In this document: piece by piece, positions 36,418 through 48,149 of the stretch | Numbering within the stretch: the stretch's first letter is position 1 | How the letters are laid out: every line of letters begins with the position of its first letter | Assembly: GCA_024760905.1 (NCBI GenBank) | Contig: CM045745.1 | Location: 18,529,782 to 18,593,781, forward strand | DNA: 64,000 nt | Reading direction: 5' to 3' | Origin: Plotosus lineatus | Taxonomy: Eukaryota > Chordata > Actinopteri > Siluriformes > Plotosidae | The notes under the pieces: model-generated | What the model was told of the DNA's origin: nothing | Seen by the model: only the letters and a program-made list of their open reading frames with translations | Database searches by the model: none | Position numbers and translations under genes: made by a program

Positions 36418-36543
36418 CTTCCGCTTCCAACCACATATCTTTGTGAGGTGGGGTTTTCTGCAGTGACAGCCACCAAAGCAAGACTACGGAGTAGACTCGA
36501 ACTGGTCCACGGAAACATTTTCATACATAAAACTGGTCCCTGA
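36418..36543 (+). pseudogene. hAT transposase C-terminal dimerisation segment
   Basis: It reads LPLPTTYLCEVGFSAVTATK, ARLRSRLELVHG and IFIHKTGP, then TGA at 36541-36543. The (F/L)P(T)TYLCE.GFSA signature is the conserved end of hAT-type (ZBED/GTF2IRD2-like) transposases. Upstream sequence is decayed and probably cut by the (TA)n. The downstream ggttggaggccactgctg (to about 36572) may be the hAT terminal repeat. A host gene domesticated from hAT is unlikely, as no open frame precedes it. Confidence 0.72.
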
Positions 36544-36576
36544 TGCAAAAAAAGGTTGGAGGCCACTGCTGTACAA

Positions 36577-38005
36577 AACCATGCTACACAATAAAACCTA
36601 TAACTGTAAATATACATATGGCTAAGCATAAGGGCTGAACCTCACACGGACAAGCTATGCAAAGGATTAAAAAACCCAGTCCAGTACACAAAATCTTTCC
36701 AACCTCAGTTAGAAGCAGATATTCCATTACATAGATCTTTTTGATGAATAGTTTCCCTACAAATGAAACAAGACAACAAAAGAGTGCTTGATTCTAGGCC
36801 CAGATACTGTAAAGTAAAACATCAGTAAAACATATGATGGAGTAAAACATTTCTAACTTTCATTATTTGTATTCAGTGCATAATCTGTTGGGTTAAGTAT
36901 AGAATCTAGTGCTGTGTTTTATGTATTTTGTACTTTATATATTTGAATTTGCAGGAACCAAAAATGAATTATGTGCAGTGTTCGCCATATAAGTGGATGA
37001 AATTAAAATATGCAATGCTCTAAGCACAGATGCAACAAATTACACACAGGGTTTTTGTTTAGCAAAATGTAATAGAGGCTTAACTTTGTAAAAAATAAAA
37101 GTTTTCCTTTGAAAATCCAAAACTTCATCTTTATGATTTTAAGAACCTCCATCTTCTTTTTTCTCACGAATAGGCCTATTTTATTTTACTATTGAGCTCC
37201 ATTGCTAATTCACCAAAAAAAAAAATGAAAAAGAAAAAAAAAACTGGGGGGTCGAGATGTTACAGCTCAGTGATTATAAAAGAAAAGTAAAAGCATTAAT
37301 TCATATGTGCAGTCATGAAACAAGCATTTTATTCACCATGTTGTTATTCACAAAGACAACTGAAACACCAGCACAATCTGCAAGTGTATTTCTACACAGA
37401 ACTCGCCATATGTTTGGTGCCAATATGACTTCATGGTTGCCCGAGTGGAAAATAGCTCAGAGCTCGTAGTAAGCACTTGGAGACTAAAATCTTAAGATAA
37501 ATAATTTTCAGAAAATATGAAAAGAGAATAATTAGTAGTTGATCTTATGAGTACACATACTATACGTATCTCGCCAAGAACAAGCTCTATAGAACAACTT
37601 TTTTTTTTGGGGGGGACATGAGAAATTCAGGTTGCAGAAGTGGCAGATTGTGTTAAGTGACAGTGTTTTTCCATGTAACCTCGTAGCTAATGTAGCTATA
37701 TTGGTCACAAGAGCATGACAATTTCTCAGACAGTGCCACAGGAATGGACAAAAATTCCAACTGAAAAAATCACAATTATTACTCTCACTACCCAGTGGAG
37801 AAAAATTGTATGTAAAAGGAAAGTTGAAGTCACACAATTCTTCAGACCCAACTTTTTTTCAAGTCTGTTGCATGCATCGGATTCTAATGGTTATGTTTAA
37901 AAAATAAAATTAAACTGACCTGTTAAAATATTGAAAGTATTTTTGTTGCGCTTTTGTCAATTAAATTAATTTAGCAAAAATGTTGCATTCTATTGCATTT
38001 TTTAT
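36577..38005. other. Unassigned stretch
   Basis: AT-rich; A-tracts at 37214-37243. Nothing recognised. Confidence 0.5.
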
Positions 38006-38060
38006 TAATAATAATAATAATAATAATAATAACAATAATAATAATTATAATAATATATGT
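38006..38060. repeat. (AAT)n, interrupted
   Basis: AAT-type tract directly upstream of the RTE fragment. Confidence 0.9.
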
Positions 38061-38062
38061 TG

Positions 38063-38396
38063 ATGTTCTCTTTGGGAGTAACGAGGATGGACAGGATCAG
38101 GAATGAGGACATCAAAGGGACAGCACATGTAAGATGTTTTGGAGACAAAGTCAGAGAGGCTAGATTCAGATGGTTTGGACATGTACAGAGGAGGGATAGT
38201 TAATATATTGGTAGTCGGATGCTGAGGTTGGAACTACCAGGCAGAAGGCCTAGAGGAAGACCAAAGAGAAGATTTATGGATGTGGTGAAGGACGACATGA
38301 AGGTAGTTGGAGTGGGAGAAAAAGATGCAGAGGACAGGGTGAGATGGAGGCAGATGATTCACTGTGGCGACCCATTAAGGGAACAGCTGAAAGGAA
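38063..38396 (+). mobile_element. RTE LINE 3' fragment
   Basis: It corresponds to 1883-2215 of the larger copy (tctctttgggagtaacgagg ... gaacagctgaaagg). One stop interrupts the protein reading (gatagttaatat near 38202). LRLELPGRRPRGRPKRRFMD is open after it. It ends in a long (AAT)n. Confidence 0.9.
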
Positions 38397-38415
38397 AATA
38401 ATAGCAATAATAGTA

Positions 38416-38492
<77 letters not shown>
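38397..38492. repeat. (AAT)n microsatellite at the RTE 3' end
   Basis: About 28 units, starting directly at the RTE terminus. Confidence 0.95.
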
Positions 38493-38493
<1 letters not shown>

Positions 38494-38594
38494 CAATTTA
38501 TTAACAAGGTGTGTTTCTGGGTACTCAAGGTCACCATGCAAAACAGTAAAGTGGAAAAAACTCTCAAAATAAACATTGCAATGGAGACAATTAA

Positions 38595-38832
38595 AGGCAG
38601 TGGGGTGGCCTAGTGGTAAGGTGCTGGATCAATGATCCTAAGGTTGGGGGTTCAAGCCCGACTCTCAACCAGTTGTAAAGCCATTGGCGTGTTTCCGCCC
38701 TAAAATGGCCTGGCAAGCCGTTCAGGTTGTACTCTGCCCTCACCCAGAGTTGGCTGGGAAGGGTGCCAGCCTTCCTGTGACCCTAATAAGGATTAAGTGG
38801 TCACAGAAAACGAACAAATGAATGAATGAACC
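38595..38832 (+). repeat. Dominant SINE, L-tail copy lacking most of the core
   Basis: Head and B box (gggttcaagcccg) join at ccagttg directly to taaagccattggcgtg; about 100 bp of core is deleted. The L-tail ends in (aatg)n. Confidence 0.88.
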
Positions 38833-38873
38833 AATTGAATTGAAACATTAAAACCGAAAACATAGAAAACTAA

Positions 38874-39640
38874 CTACAAAAGTGCAGCAAAGTTCATTCC
38901 AGACTCATAATTAAAGGTAATATGCCCGTATATAAAGATGTCTTTTAAGGTTGGACTGAGAGACAGTGGGTAAGTTTGACTATTTAATGTTCTATGTGGC
39001 AGAGAACTCCAGAGACATAAGGCCGAGTGGCTAAAGGCTCTACACCACATGGTGGACAAGCAAGCAGATGGGAGTGAGTTGGATAGAGGAAGAGAACCTG
39101 AGAGTGCAGCTACAGCAGGTGAGTTTATATGAAGGAATGCAGTGAGAAATAGAGGGTCAAGGTTGTTGATGACCTTGAAGGTGAGAAGCATAATTTTGTA
39201 AATGATGCGGAATTTAATGCTATGCCAATGAAGTTGCTGAAGGACAGGTATAATATGACGGATGGAGAGCATTTTGTAAATGATTTGTGTAGCAGAGTTC
39301 TGAACCGATGGATGAATTTATGATTTTATGGATGAATTTGTCATTTAAACTAAAAAGTAAAGAGGTGCAGTAATCCAAGCAGGATGTGACCAGAGCATGG
39401 ACCTGAATAGCAGTACTGTTAGGTGAGAGAGCTGGACGCAGATGTGAGATGTTACATAGATGGAAATAGGGAGAGCAAGTTCAATTTTGTCACTGTTAGG
39501 GTTGAGAAAACTGTGGAAGAACCGGGATCTGATTTCCGGGAGATAATTGGAGAGTATATTGGAGGGAGGAGGGAGGTTTGTGGACAGGTAGAGTTGGGTG
39601 TCATTACTGAAATTATTGCATCCGCTGTTCTGGAATGACT
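38874..39640 (-). pseudogene. CR1/L2-group LINE reverse transcriptase C-terminus, 5'-truncated
   Basis: On the minus strand: NDTQLYLSTN, then AIQVHALVTSCLDYC, then HIIPVLQQLHWHSIKFRIIY, KIMLLTFKVINNLDPLFLT and RAFSHSALCLWSSLPH. This is the familiar fish LINE order (D.QLY, QVHALVTS.LDYC, PVL..LHWLPV, RAFS..AP.LWNSLP). The last ~130 residues (38874-39272) are open; upstream has frameshifts. Confidence 0.78.
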
Positions 39641-39769
39641 TTCATAAAAAAATCAAACAAACATCAAATTACTTTTTTTTTCAGAATATACACAATAAAA
39701 AAAAAATAATCAAACAATTTTTACACTTACAAAACATTGAATATGAATGGTGAAGCGGGCAAGGCAGCA

Positions 39770-40680
39770 GAAGTGGGGAGAGCCCCTGCGTCCTTAAACC
39801 CTGTGCTGCCAGCTCTGTGGAGTCTTACATTACATATTTACAGTGAGCCTTTAGAGAGGGTCCTGGTGTGGTGGGAAACATCATGTCTTGTTTCTGAACC
39901 AAAAAGCCCACGTCCCGGTGGCCCCAGGATTACTGGTGGTACTGCATTCACATTGTGTGACACTATGAGGGTCATGTTTTTTTTTTTTGCTTTTCCAGTG
40001 CATTGAACACTATCAGGCCAACCCTCCTGGGTGAAAAACTGACAACGAAACAGTTGGATGCCTCTCTTATGTTCTGGATTGTAGGCTATGGACTGGAAGG
40101 CCACAGTATGTATGCCTGCAGCACTACATGCACTACATGTCGGACATGGTGGTCAGCAACACCAGATCACCACATGGTGTCTTCTCCCCTTTCCAGCACC
40201 CTCTACACAATGGACTTCAAAGACCTGCCATCTTCTGAAGTTTTCTGATGACTCTGCTGTACTTGAATGTCAGTGGAGGTGAGGAGATGTAATCTCGGGC
40301 TGCTATGGGTTTCTTCGTCACATGGTGTGAACAGAATCATCTGTAGCTTAATGTGACAAAGACCAAGAAACTGTCTGTGGATTTTAGGAGATCCAAATTA
40401 TCAGTGACTCTTGTTTCCACCCAGGACGTCAACGTGGAAAGTTAGAGAATTACAAATATCTTATAGTTTATACTGACAATAAACTGGACTGGGTTAAGAA
40501 CATGTCCGCACTTTACAAGAAGGGCCAGAGGTGTCTTGATTTTTTTTTTTCCCGAAGTGATGTCGTTTAACATCTGCCAAACACTATTCAGGATGCTGGA
40601 GGAGCACAGTGAGGGTTGCAGTTGCAAACAGATTAAATGAACTGATCCGCACATTAAAGTTGTGAAGATAGAGCTGAACT
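39770..40680 (+). pseudogene. CR1/L2-group LINE reverse transcriptase, decayed (relative of 16720)
   Basis: Pieces in three frames: SEPLERVLVWWETSCLVSEP, NTIRPTLLGEKLTTKQLDAS at 40003-40248, LYTMDFKDLPSSEVF, KFSDDSAVLECQW (the motif C region reads SDDSA), FVTWCEQNHL and NVTKTKKLSVDFRRSKLSVT. The canonical motif C is (F/Y)ADD-like, so SDD here follows the SDDSAVV form of this group. Many frameshifts; dead. Confidence 0.75.
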
Positions 40681-40764
40681 GTCTGACAGAAGTGTCAGAA
40701 AGGCAAATGTCAAAAATAAAGACAACACTGAACAATAACATCTACCATCATCCTGCAGCTCAGT

Positions 40765-41360
40765 CACAGAATGTAATAAGAGTCCTGCCCCAGTGTTTTT
40801 GATCTTACGTCTAATAACCGCCCATGTGTACTGGAAGCAATATTGTAGATCAAACTTTCCAATTTTATTCAATCAATCGCTATAACTGAGAAATGAGGTG
40901 TTCACCGCCTGTAAAAGTGAGTTTACATGGTATTTGAAGGCCCCCTGACACTGGGGAACGTCTATAATGTTCATCAGTAACAACACATTTGATTGTTCCG
41001 CTGTGCTTTAAAAACAGGAAAATATTTTGCTGTGTTCTCTTGGTAAATGTCCAACAACCAATGAACCATTAGAAACTGCTACAGGAAAACTATGGGATGC
41101 TCTGAATGAATGGAACGATGAGCCAGATATCGACCTATCAGAAAGTGATGACGAGTATTTATCACCCAATTCTCCTTCTGACTAACTTCATGAATCTAAA
41201 GTTCCAGGCTATGTGCTTTTGTTTAGGTTCATGTTGATTGGTTCCACTTGCCATGTGCTAAAGTTGACATTTGGGTTATATTGGCTCATTTTACTTGGGA
41301 AAATGTTTAAAGGAAATGTTTAAAGGAAAAGCACCGGGAGGGAAAAGTAAAGGGGAGGGA
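40765..41360 (+). mobile_element. DNA transposon family E, copy 2
   Basis: It begins cacagaatgtaataagagtc, a mutated version of the family E terminus. It shares long colinear similarity with the reverse complement of 15600-16300 (ccgcccatgtgtactgg, gatcaaactttccaattttatt, aacaacacatttgattgttc). The far end is lost near 41360, beside a T-tract. Confidence 0.65.
41045..41185 (+). pseudogene. Transposon E protein C-terminus, second copy
   Basis: It reads KCPTTNEPLETATGKLWDAL, NEWNDEPDIDLSESDDEYLS and PNSPSD, then TAA. This copy keeps W where the 15.9-kb copy has a stop. Upstream frames are broken. Acidic C-terminus, function unknown. Confidence 0.6.
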
Positions 41361-41562
41361 AAGTCTTTTTTTTTTTTTTTTAATTTATGGGAGTAACGGA
41401 GGACAGATCGTTACCCAAGCAGCAAGTCCCTCCTCTCAGTGCCACCGGAATGATCCAATGGAAGGGCAAGTGCCGATACGACTGGGTTTCAGTTCCGCTG
41501 CAGGAGTTGCCAGAACGTTACTGTGAACGAACGGCCTCAGGGGACTCCGACTCCCGATTATA

Positions 41563-41696
41563 AACACGCTGACGGCTTTGCAGCTACTCTTGTCGAAAGT
41601 CAGCAATGGTTCTTTTACATGCCTTACACCATAGACAGTGAGAGGCATGGAAGGCCTTTGATAACCCAGTTAGCTGCACAGAGGGGACAGTGGCAA

Positions 41697-41699
<3 letters not shown>
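41563..41699 (-). repeat. Dominant SINE, core fragment
   Basis: Only the core is present (acgctgacggctttgcagct to ttagctgcacagaggggaca in plus view), cut by (TA)n at the head side. The preceding 41395-41562 is GC-richer and unrecognised. Confidence 0.85.
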
Positions 41700-41753
<54 letters not shown>

Positions 41754-41859
41754 TACATGCTCTCTAGCATATATTTATGTGCTCAGGAGACCTGTCCTTC
41801 CTGGCACACTTCTAACTCTGCCTGTGTGTGTGTGTGTATCATCTAAACAACTTGCCAAT

Positions 41860-41922
<63 letters not shown>
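41699..41922. repeat. (TA)n and (CA)n microsatellites
   Basis: TA at 41699-41746 and CA at 41862-41922. Confidence 0.93.
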
Positions 41923-41926
<4 letters not shown>

Positions 41927-43738
41927 CAGGTGACTAAAATATAATTTAATTTGTTTATTTTTACATTCAGAATCAGGAAGTATTTGACATTCCAACCCAT
42001 TTTTGCTAATTTGACCTTCAGATATGCTAATGATGTGCACCAAAAAGTGACCATCACATGTACCAAGTCCTCAAGCCCTCTAATGTGTGCCTGTCTGTTT
42101 ACTTAATGGAGCACGCCATTTTAATACCCTTCCGTGGAGTACTAGAAGCGAGACATTTCCCAAATATGTTGTGGACCTTCAAATGGAGCATATACAGTCA
42201 AGGGAAACAGAAAGCATTCAATTAAAGGGATATTTTGTAGAAATACAAGTTGCTAATACACTTTGTATTTTCCCAGTTACTGCTTTATCAGGCTGATTTC
42301 ATCACTCTTTGGATTGACTTTATCAGTCTACGGTATCTGCAGGGTTTCCAACCTTATAGACAATACAGTGGCGAGCATACAGTCCTGTGATTGTAGCCAT
42401 TTTCAAGCTTTCTTTGAGTAGCACATCTGGCTAACAATTTGCATTTGACTCATCATAAAACTGACCACTGAGCTCACTGTTATGTAATCGTGCTGTTTTG
42501 ATCATTCTGCATTAAGTTTTATCTGTAAATTTGGGGAAGTCTGCAGTCAGCTGACACTGACAGTCAATGGATGAGTAATGAAATGTTTTTCCTACTGAAA
42601 CGTTCATGTCCAGATGGACTGAGTCAAACTTTCTGGCATTTCTGTATCTGGATCACTGAGCATGTATCAGGATAGCTTTCTAAAATGTACTTTTCCATTT
42701 TACACAGTGGCTCACAGACCTGAGATGCATGTAACATCATACAATGCTGTTAGGCTGGGTACAGATCAGCAGTTTAAGTCACTAATTTGTCTCATTATAA
42801 AAGAAAATCCCAAAAGAAACAAAGGTGTTTGTGCTTGAAGTTTATAATAAGCAAAAGCAAGAGAAATATTTTTTCTACGAAAGTAAGCCATTAAACTGAG
42901 TCGATGCTAGCATGGTGTTTTTGTTCTCTAGTAAACAAAGCACCTCCTTAGGGGAGAAACACGGGGCTAACATCTGGCTAGAGCAGCCATATCTGTCCAA
43001 ACTGAGGTCTTTTAAACAACTAATTAATGAGAGAGAATACAGTAAACGAGCAGGAGGGAGGCATGGTTCACTTGAATTTGTGATTACTTTTGCTCTCTGT
43101 ACAACATACGGCTCCACGGGAGAGCTCAAATAAAGTTGACTAATGTCAGAAGTGGGTGAGTTGCAGAGGATGGGGGGGAATAAAAAAAAAAAAAAAAAAA
43201 ATCCATCCAAGAAAAAAATACCCCCCCCTTTTTAATTTTTTTTTTTTTATTATTATTTAGCATGCCTTTTCAAATTAATAAAAGACTTAGGATAACTAGA
43301 GAGATCATCAGAGGCTCAGAAATCATTTCCTTTAAAAAGGATAACTGGGAAATACCATTTTGAAAAAATAAATAAATAAATAAAAATAAATAAATAAATA
43401 AATAAAAATAATAATAATTAAAAAAAATGATATACTGTGACTGTTGATAAATCAAATGAGTAGAAGCTAAACTAAGCCAACAATAAAGAGTTCAATTTTT
43501 ACTTACATTTGACCTTTTTCTCAAGTTAATTTCTACCCTAAGGCCGATAGCTCAGAATTGAGACTGAACGATACATGAAACCACAGCTGCTGGATTTTAA
43601 TGTCTTAATATGTTACCTCATTTTCTCTGACAATCATTTTTTTTTAGGCTATGGGCATGCCTTCTGGAAATATAGAGTGGTGTTATCCAGACTGACTGAC
43701 TGAATTAAATGCACTGTAGGCCAAAAAAATAGATCTTG
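41923..43738. other. Unassigned stretch with A/T tracts
   Basis: A run at 43183-43201, T run at 43241-43249, (AAAT)n at 43366-43405. The rest was not recognised. Confidence 0.5.
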
Positions 43739-43755
43739 AAAAATATAATAATAGC

Positions 43756-43833
<78 letters not shown>

Positions 43834-43876
43834 TATTATTATTACTACTACTACTAGTAGTAGTAGTAGTAGTAGT
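43739..43876. repeat. (AAT)n-(ATT)n-(CTA/GTA)n compound microsatellite
   Basis: AAT run to about 43830, a short ATT run, then CTA and GTA triplets; parts can fold back. Confidence 0.93.
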
Positions 43877-44715
43877 GTTGTTATTGTTGTTGTCCTACAT
43901 AAAATTAGTCAACATCCTACCACAACCATAACTGTATGTTGCCATTTCAGATAAAATTTCAGTGTACACAATTTCTGTGATAATCTCAATGTCTGTATTA
44001 TGGAGATTACTCATAGTATTAAAACTATTAGACTCTGTTTGGTGAAGGAAGTGGACAGAAGCTAATTTGGGTAATTGAGTTGTCAGCAATAGAGGTTCTG
44101 TGTTTGATGACATGTCCTACCGGGAAGGGGACACTGAAGTGACAAGAGCACTGCAAGAGGTGATCAGAGCACCTGAGTAAGTCATCAAAGAACAGCAGGA
44201 GAGACAGGCACAGACTTTTTCACGAGCAGATGTCTTTGAGGGACAGTCAGGAACAGAAGAGGACAACAAAAGGATGTTTGGACTGACAGAAATAAACTTC
44301 CCTCCCCTGGAGAACCATGTTCAAGCAGTGAGAACCAAAGACGAGTGACTGCAGGTCTTGTTATGCAACATTTTACCATTGCATAATGCTGTTGTTCTCA
44401 ACTTTGTTCCCTTAGTGTCCCTGAGCCCTACATAAACTTTTTAACATACACTGTATGTCTTTTTTTTTTTTTTTTTTGGTGGAGACCAGGGGAAGTCCAC
44501 AACAAAGGTTAAGTAATAAACATAATACATCCAACAGACATTTTCCTGTGTGTACATACCATTGTTGCGACTCATTAAAAATGCTCTAGCTGAGTAAGTC
44601 ATTTTTCAGGTATATATCAAAAAACTATTGGTGATGATGCCCAACCTGAGTTATACTGGGCATAATTCAAGACCACTACTAATATTAAATGGGGTACACT
44701 GACTTTCAGGGGACG
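43877..44715. other. Unassigned stretch
   Basis: T run at 44460-44478. Nothing recognised. Confidence 0.5.
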
Positions 44716-44730
44716 GCATGGTATGCACCT

Positions 44731-44748
44731 ACCTATCTATCTATCTAA

Positions 44749-44780
<32 letters not shown>
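44731..44780. repeat. (CTAT)n at an R-tail SINE 3' end
   Basis: Tetranucleotide run between the target duplication and the SINE tail; plausible expansion of the SINE 3' terminus. Confidence 0.93.
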
Positions 44781-44783
<3 letters not shown>

Positions 44784-45036
44784 CCTTTCGGCTTTTTCCC
44801 TTTTACTCGGGAGTCGCCACAGTGAATCATCTGATTCGCACGTTTGATTTGGCAGAGGTTTTTACGTCGGATGCCCTTCCTGTCACAACCCTTTTTAGCA
44901 AGGGACAGAAACACGCTGACGACTTTGCAGCTACTCTTTACGAAAGTCAGCAATGGTTCTTTTACATGCCTCTCACCATAGACAGTGAGAGACATGGCCC
45001 GCCTTTGATAACCCAGTTAGCTGCACTGGGGGACCT
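44781..45036 (-). repeat. Dominant SINE, R-tail copy, 5'-truncated
   Basis: RTE-type tail and core on the minus strand, truncated before the B box. Perfect direct repeats gcatggtatgcacc at 44716-44729 and 45037-45050 are its target duplication. Confidence 0.93.
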
Positions 45037-45106
45037 GCATGGTATGCACCATTCATACTATATTTGTGACCATTTATCAAATTAAACAGCCATGATACTT
45101 GTCTGT

Positions 45107-45456
45107 CTATCTTCCTTTCGGCTTTTTCCTTTTTACTCGGGAATCGCCACAGCGAATCATCTGATTCGCACGTTTGATTTGGCAGAGGTTTTTACGTCGG
45201 ATGTCCTTCCTGTCACAACCCTTTTTAGCAAGGGACAGAAACACGCTGACGACTTTGCAGCTACTCTTTACGAAAGTCAGCAATGGTTCTTTTACATGCC
45301 TCTCACCATAGACAGTGACAGACATGGCCCGCCTTTCATAACCCAGTTAGCCGCACTGGGGGGGACAGTGACAACCTTGTGGAGAGTGGGACTTGAACCC
45401 CCCAACCTTTGGATCAGTGATCCAGCACCCTATACCACTAGACCACCACTGCCCCT
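45107..45456 (-). repeat. Dominant SINE, R-tail copy, full length
   Basis: Full head, core and RTE-type tail. Direct repeats aaa(c/t)agccatgatactt at 45084-45100 and 45458-45474 are its target duplication (16 of 17 identical). Confidence 0.95.
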
Positions 45457-45664
45457 TAAATAGCCATGATACTTATTATTAACAAATCCATACCTACTTA
45501 TATCACAAGTTCTCCCTTCAAAATTTGTCACATTTTTCTATCCTAATTGGCTAATTAACCAACTGGAAAGTGATGGGGGGGTGCAATGGCCAATGGCCAT
45601 ACAAAGCCAAATGAAAATGCAGTCTTTATTTTTGATTGGCAGGCCCTTTGAATTATCTTAACAT

Positions 45665-45795
45665 TGAGCCCTGTGATGGCCTGGCGGCTGTCCAGGGTGT
45701 ACCCCGCCTTTGCCCAGAGTCAGCTGAGATGGGCACCAGCATCCCTGAGACCCTAATTAAGATTAAGCGGTTGAGAAAATAAATGAATGAATAAA
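45665..45795 (+). repeat. L-tail-only fragment (L2-type 3' end)
   Basis: It begins gccctgtgatggcctgg and runs to ccctaattaagattaagcgg plus (aatg)n. No head or core. It could be a truncated L2 LINE or SINE. Confidence 0.75.
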
Positions 45796-45984
45796 TTAAT
45801 CTGAACACTGAAGTAATTATACTATACCAAGTTGGAAGGTTTGCAGTATTTACCAACAGCTGGAGTCAGAAAAATCTGGATCTGCAACAGCATGTTAGTG
45901 ATGCTGAAAGCTGAAGGAAAAAAAGTCTGAAAGCAAAGGAGCACACGTTTGCATGCTTTATTGAATTCAGCCTTTTGATGTCAC

Positions 45985-46092
45985 ATAAGCTAGTGTGCTC
46001 TTGGTGCCAGTCTCACTCCCAAGTAAAAGAGGAAGGGCGCATCAGGAAGGCCATTTGGTATAAAACCTGTATCGAATCAAACATGAAGATTT
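45985..46092 (+). repeat. RTE 3'-end remnant
   Basis: ggtgccagtctcactcccaa, gcgcatcaggaaggcc and aaaacctgtatcgaatcaaa match the family that supplied the R-tail (caggaagggcatccg...aaatcaaa). No SINE head attached. Confidence 0.55.
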
Positions 46093-46112
46093 CAAACTTA
46101 TTTATTAATTAC

Positions 46113-46455
46113 TGGGCAGTGGTGACATGGTGGAAAAGGTGCTGGATCACTGATCCTTAGGTTGGAAGTTCAAGCCCCATTCTCATCGGGTTGTCACTGT
46201 CCTCCCAGTACAGATAACCGGGTTATCAAATTCTGGTCATGTCTCTCACTGTCTGTGGTGTGAGACATGTAAAAGAACCATTGCTGACTTACGACAAGAG
46301 TAGGCTACATAGCCGTCAAGGTACTTTTGACCTGCAGTGGTCTGGCGAGTTGTCCATAGTGTACTCTGCCCTCATCAGGTATCGGTAGAATGTACACCAT
46401 CCTTCTCGTGACCCTAATTAGGATTAAGCGGTTACATAAAATAAATTGAACTGAG
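46113..46455 (+). repeat. Dominant SINE, L-tail copy, diverged
   Basis: Full order of head, core and L-tail, with many substitutions. An RTE fragment follows immediately. Confidence 0.88.
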
Positions 46456-46457
46456 GT

Positions 46458-46722
46458 AATGGTTTATTGGTGATAAAGTGAGAGAGGCGAGATTGAGATG
46501 GTTCGGGCATGTGCAGAGAGAGAATAAAGGGTATACTGGTAGAAACATTTTGAGGATGGAACTGCCTGGTGGGAGGACGAGATGAAGGCCAGAGATTTAT
46601 GCAAGTGGTGAGGTAGGACATGCAGGAGATTGGCTTGACAGAGAGGAATGCAGAGGACAGAGTGAGATGGGGAAGGATGATCCACTGTGATGTCCTCTAA
46701 AAGGAGCAGCCAAAAGAATAAT
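46458..46722 (+). mobile_element. RTE LINE 3' fragment, diverged
   Basis: gagattgagatggttcgggc and gatggggaaggatgatccac align with the RTE C-terminus and 3' end, ending ggagcagccaaaagaat. Frameshifted and more divergent than the copies at 868, 28709 and 38063. Confidence 0.8.
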
Positions 46723-46862
46723 AAAACCTGAAGTCTTCAAAAAAGGATGTGTAATTTGCCACAAGTTGCAACTAGGAGTGCACTTCCAAGTCATCCCAGC
46801 ATCTTTCAAACATGGCTGCTGAGGGCTGCAATTCCCAGCACTTACTCAAGATGGACCGTCAA

Positions 46863-47215
46863 GTGGGGGCAGTGATGGTCTAGTGGTATAGGGCGCTGGA
46901 TCATTGATCCTAAGGTTGGGGGTTCAAGTCCTACTCTTCATGAGGTTGTCACTGCCCAACCCCCCCCCAAAAGTGCAACTAACTGTGTTACCAAAGGCGG
47001 GCCATGTCTCCCACTGTCTATAGTGAGAGGTTCATGTAAAAGAACCATCGCTGACTTTTGTAAAGAATAGCAGCAAAGCCATCAGCGTGTTTCTGGTCCT
47101 CGCAGAGGTTGTGTCAGGAAGGGCATCCGACATAAAAATCTATGCCAAATCAAACGTGCGAATCATTCGCTGTGGCGACCCCTGATAAAGGGAAAAAGCC
47201 AAAAGGAAATCTCTC
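46863..47215 (+). repeat. Dominant SINE, R-tail copy, full length
   Basis: Head, core and RTE-type tail. Direct repeats actcaagatggacc(g/a)tcaa at 46844-46862 and 47216-47234 (18 of 19 identical) are its target duplication. Confidence 0.95.
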
Positions 47216-47234
47216 ACTCAAGATGGACCATCAA

Positions 47235-47982
47235 TGACATTATTTAATTCAGTTTTTGATAATTAACAAATTGGGTCATCTTGAATTGGGTTGGCATGCA
47301 ATACTGTATTTACATACAATTTTACAAAAACTTTCAGAAAAGAATGATACCGTCCTGAAGGTAATGACCTCAGACCAGCATATTTATTCATGTACATTTT
47401 TGTGCACTACCCCCCCCCCAAAATAAAAAGAATAAATAAATAAATAAAGACAATAGACACGTCTTAAATAAAATTGCCAAACTTACATAATGTGACTGAT
47501 AGTAAAATGTGTCATATTTTAACTTAAATTCTTTCAAATTCAGTGATTTTTTTTTTTTTTTTATTTAAACAGAAATGTGAAGGGAATGAAAAGAATGGGG
47601 AAGAAAACATAATTAAAAAACTCAGCCAAGCCTAACGAAACAGGGCTCAAAGCCAGCCGTACCATTACTCCTGAGCAATTCCATTTGTCAAATTCATTAT
47701 TCACACTAAATGGTAAACAGGGCTGAATAAGTTTTTGCCATTTTGAAATGGCAGGTAATTTGGCCTAAACCAGGAAAGCTACATTAAACATGGAGGTAGA
47801 GAACAAAACGATACGTACAGTATTCACATATGGCTAATTGAGCAATGGAAGGAGAGTGCAGAAAAAAAAAAAAAAAAAAGTAAGATGTGCACATATTAAG
47901 TAACATGGGTAAGTTGGATGGTTCATGTTCCAGGAAAGACAATATTAGTCATATAAACGAAGAAAAACAGAATAAAAAAGAC
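47235..47982. other. Unassigned stretch
   Basis: T run at 47549-47562 and A run at 47860-47879. Nothing recognised. Confidence 0.5.
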
Positions 47983-48112
47983 AACTGGGTGGCATGATGG
48001 CATAGTGCTTAGCACATCCACTTCATAGCAAAAATGCCCTGGATTTCAGTCCTGTGCTTGGCAAGCTCATTTCTTTGTGGAGTTTGCAATTTCTCCCTTT
48101 GTCTGCATGTTT
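47983..48112 (+). repeat. tRNA-headed L2-type SINE, 5' part
   Basis: Head gggtggcatgatggcatagtg, then tgtggagtttgcaatttctc and gtctgcatg, cut by a T tract. Confidence 0.65.
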
Positions 48113-48149
48113 TTTTTTTTTTTATATCTATATATATATATATAATATA

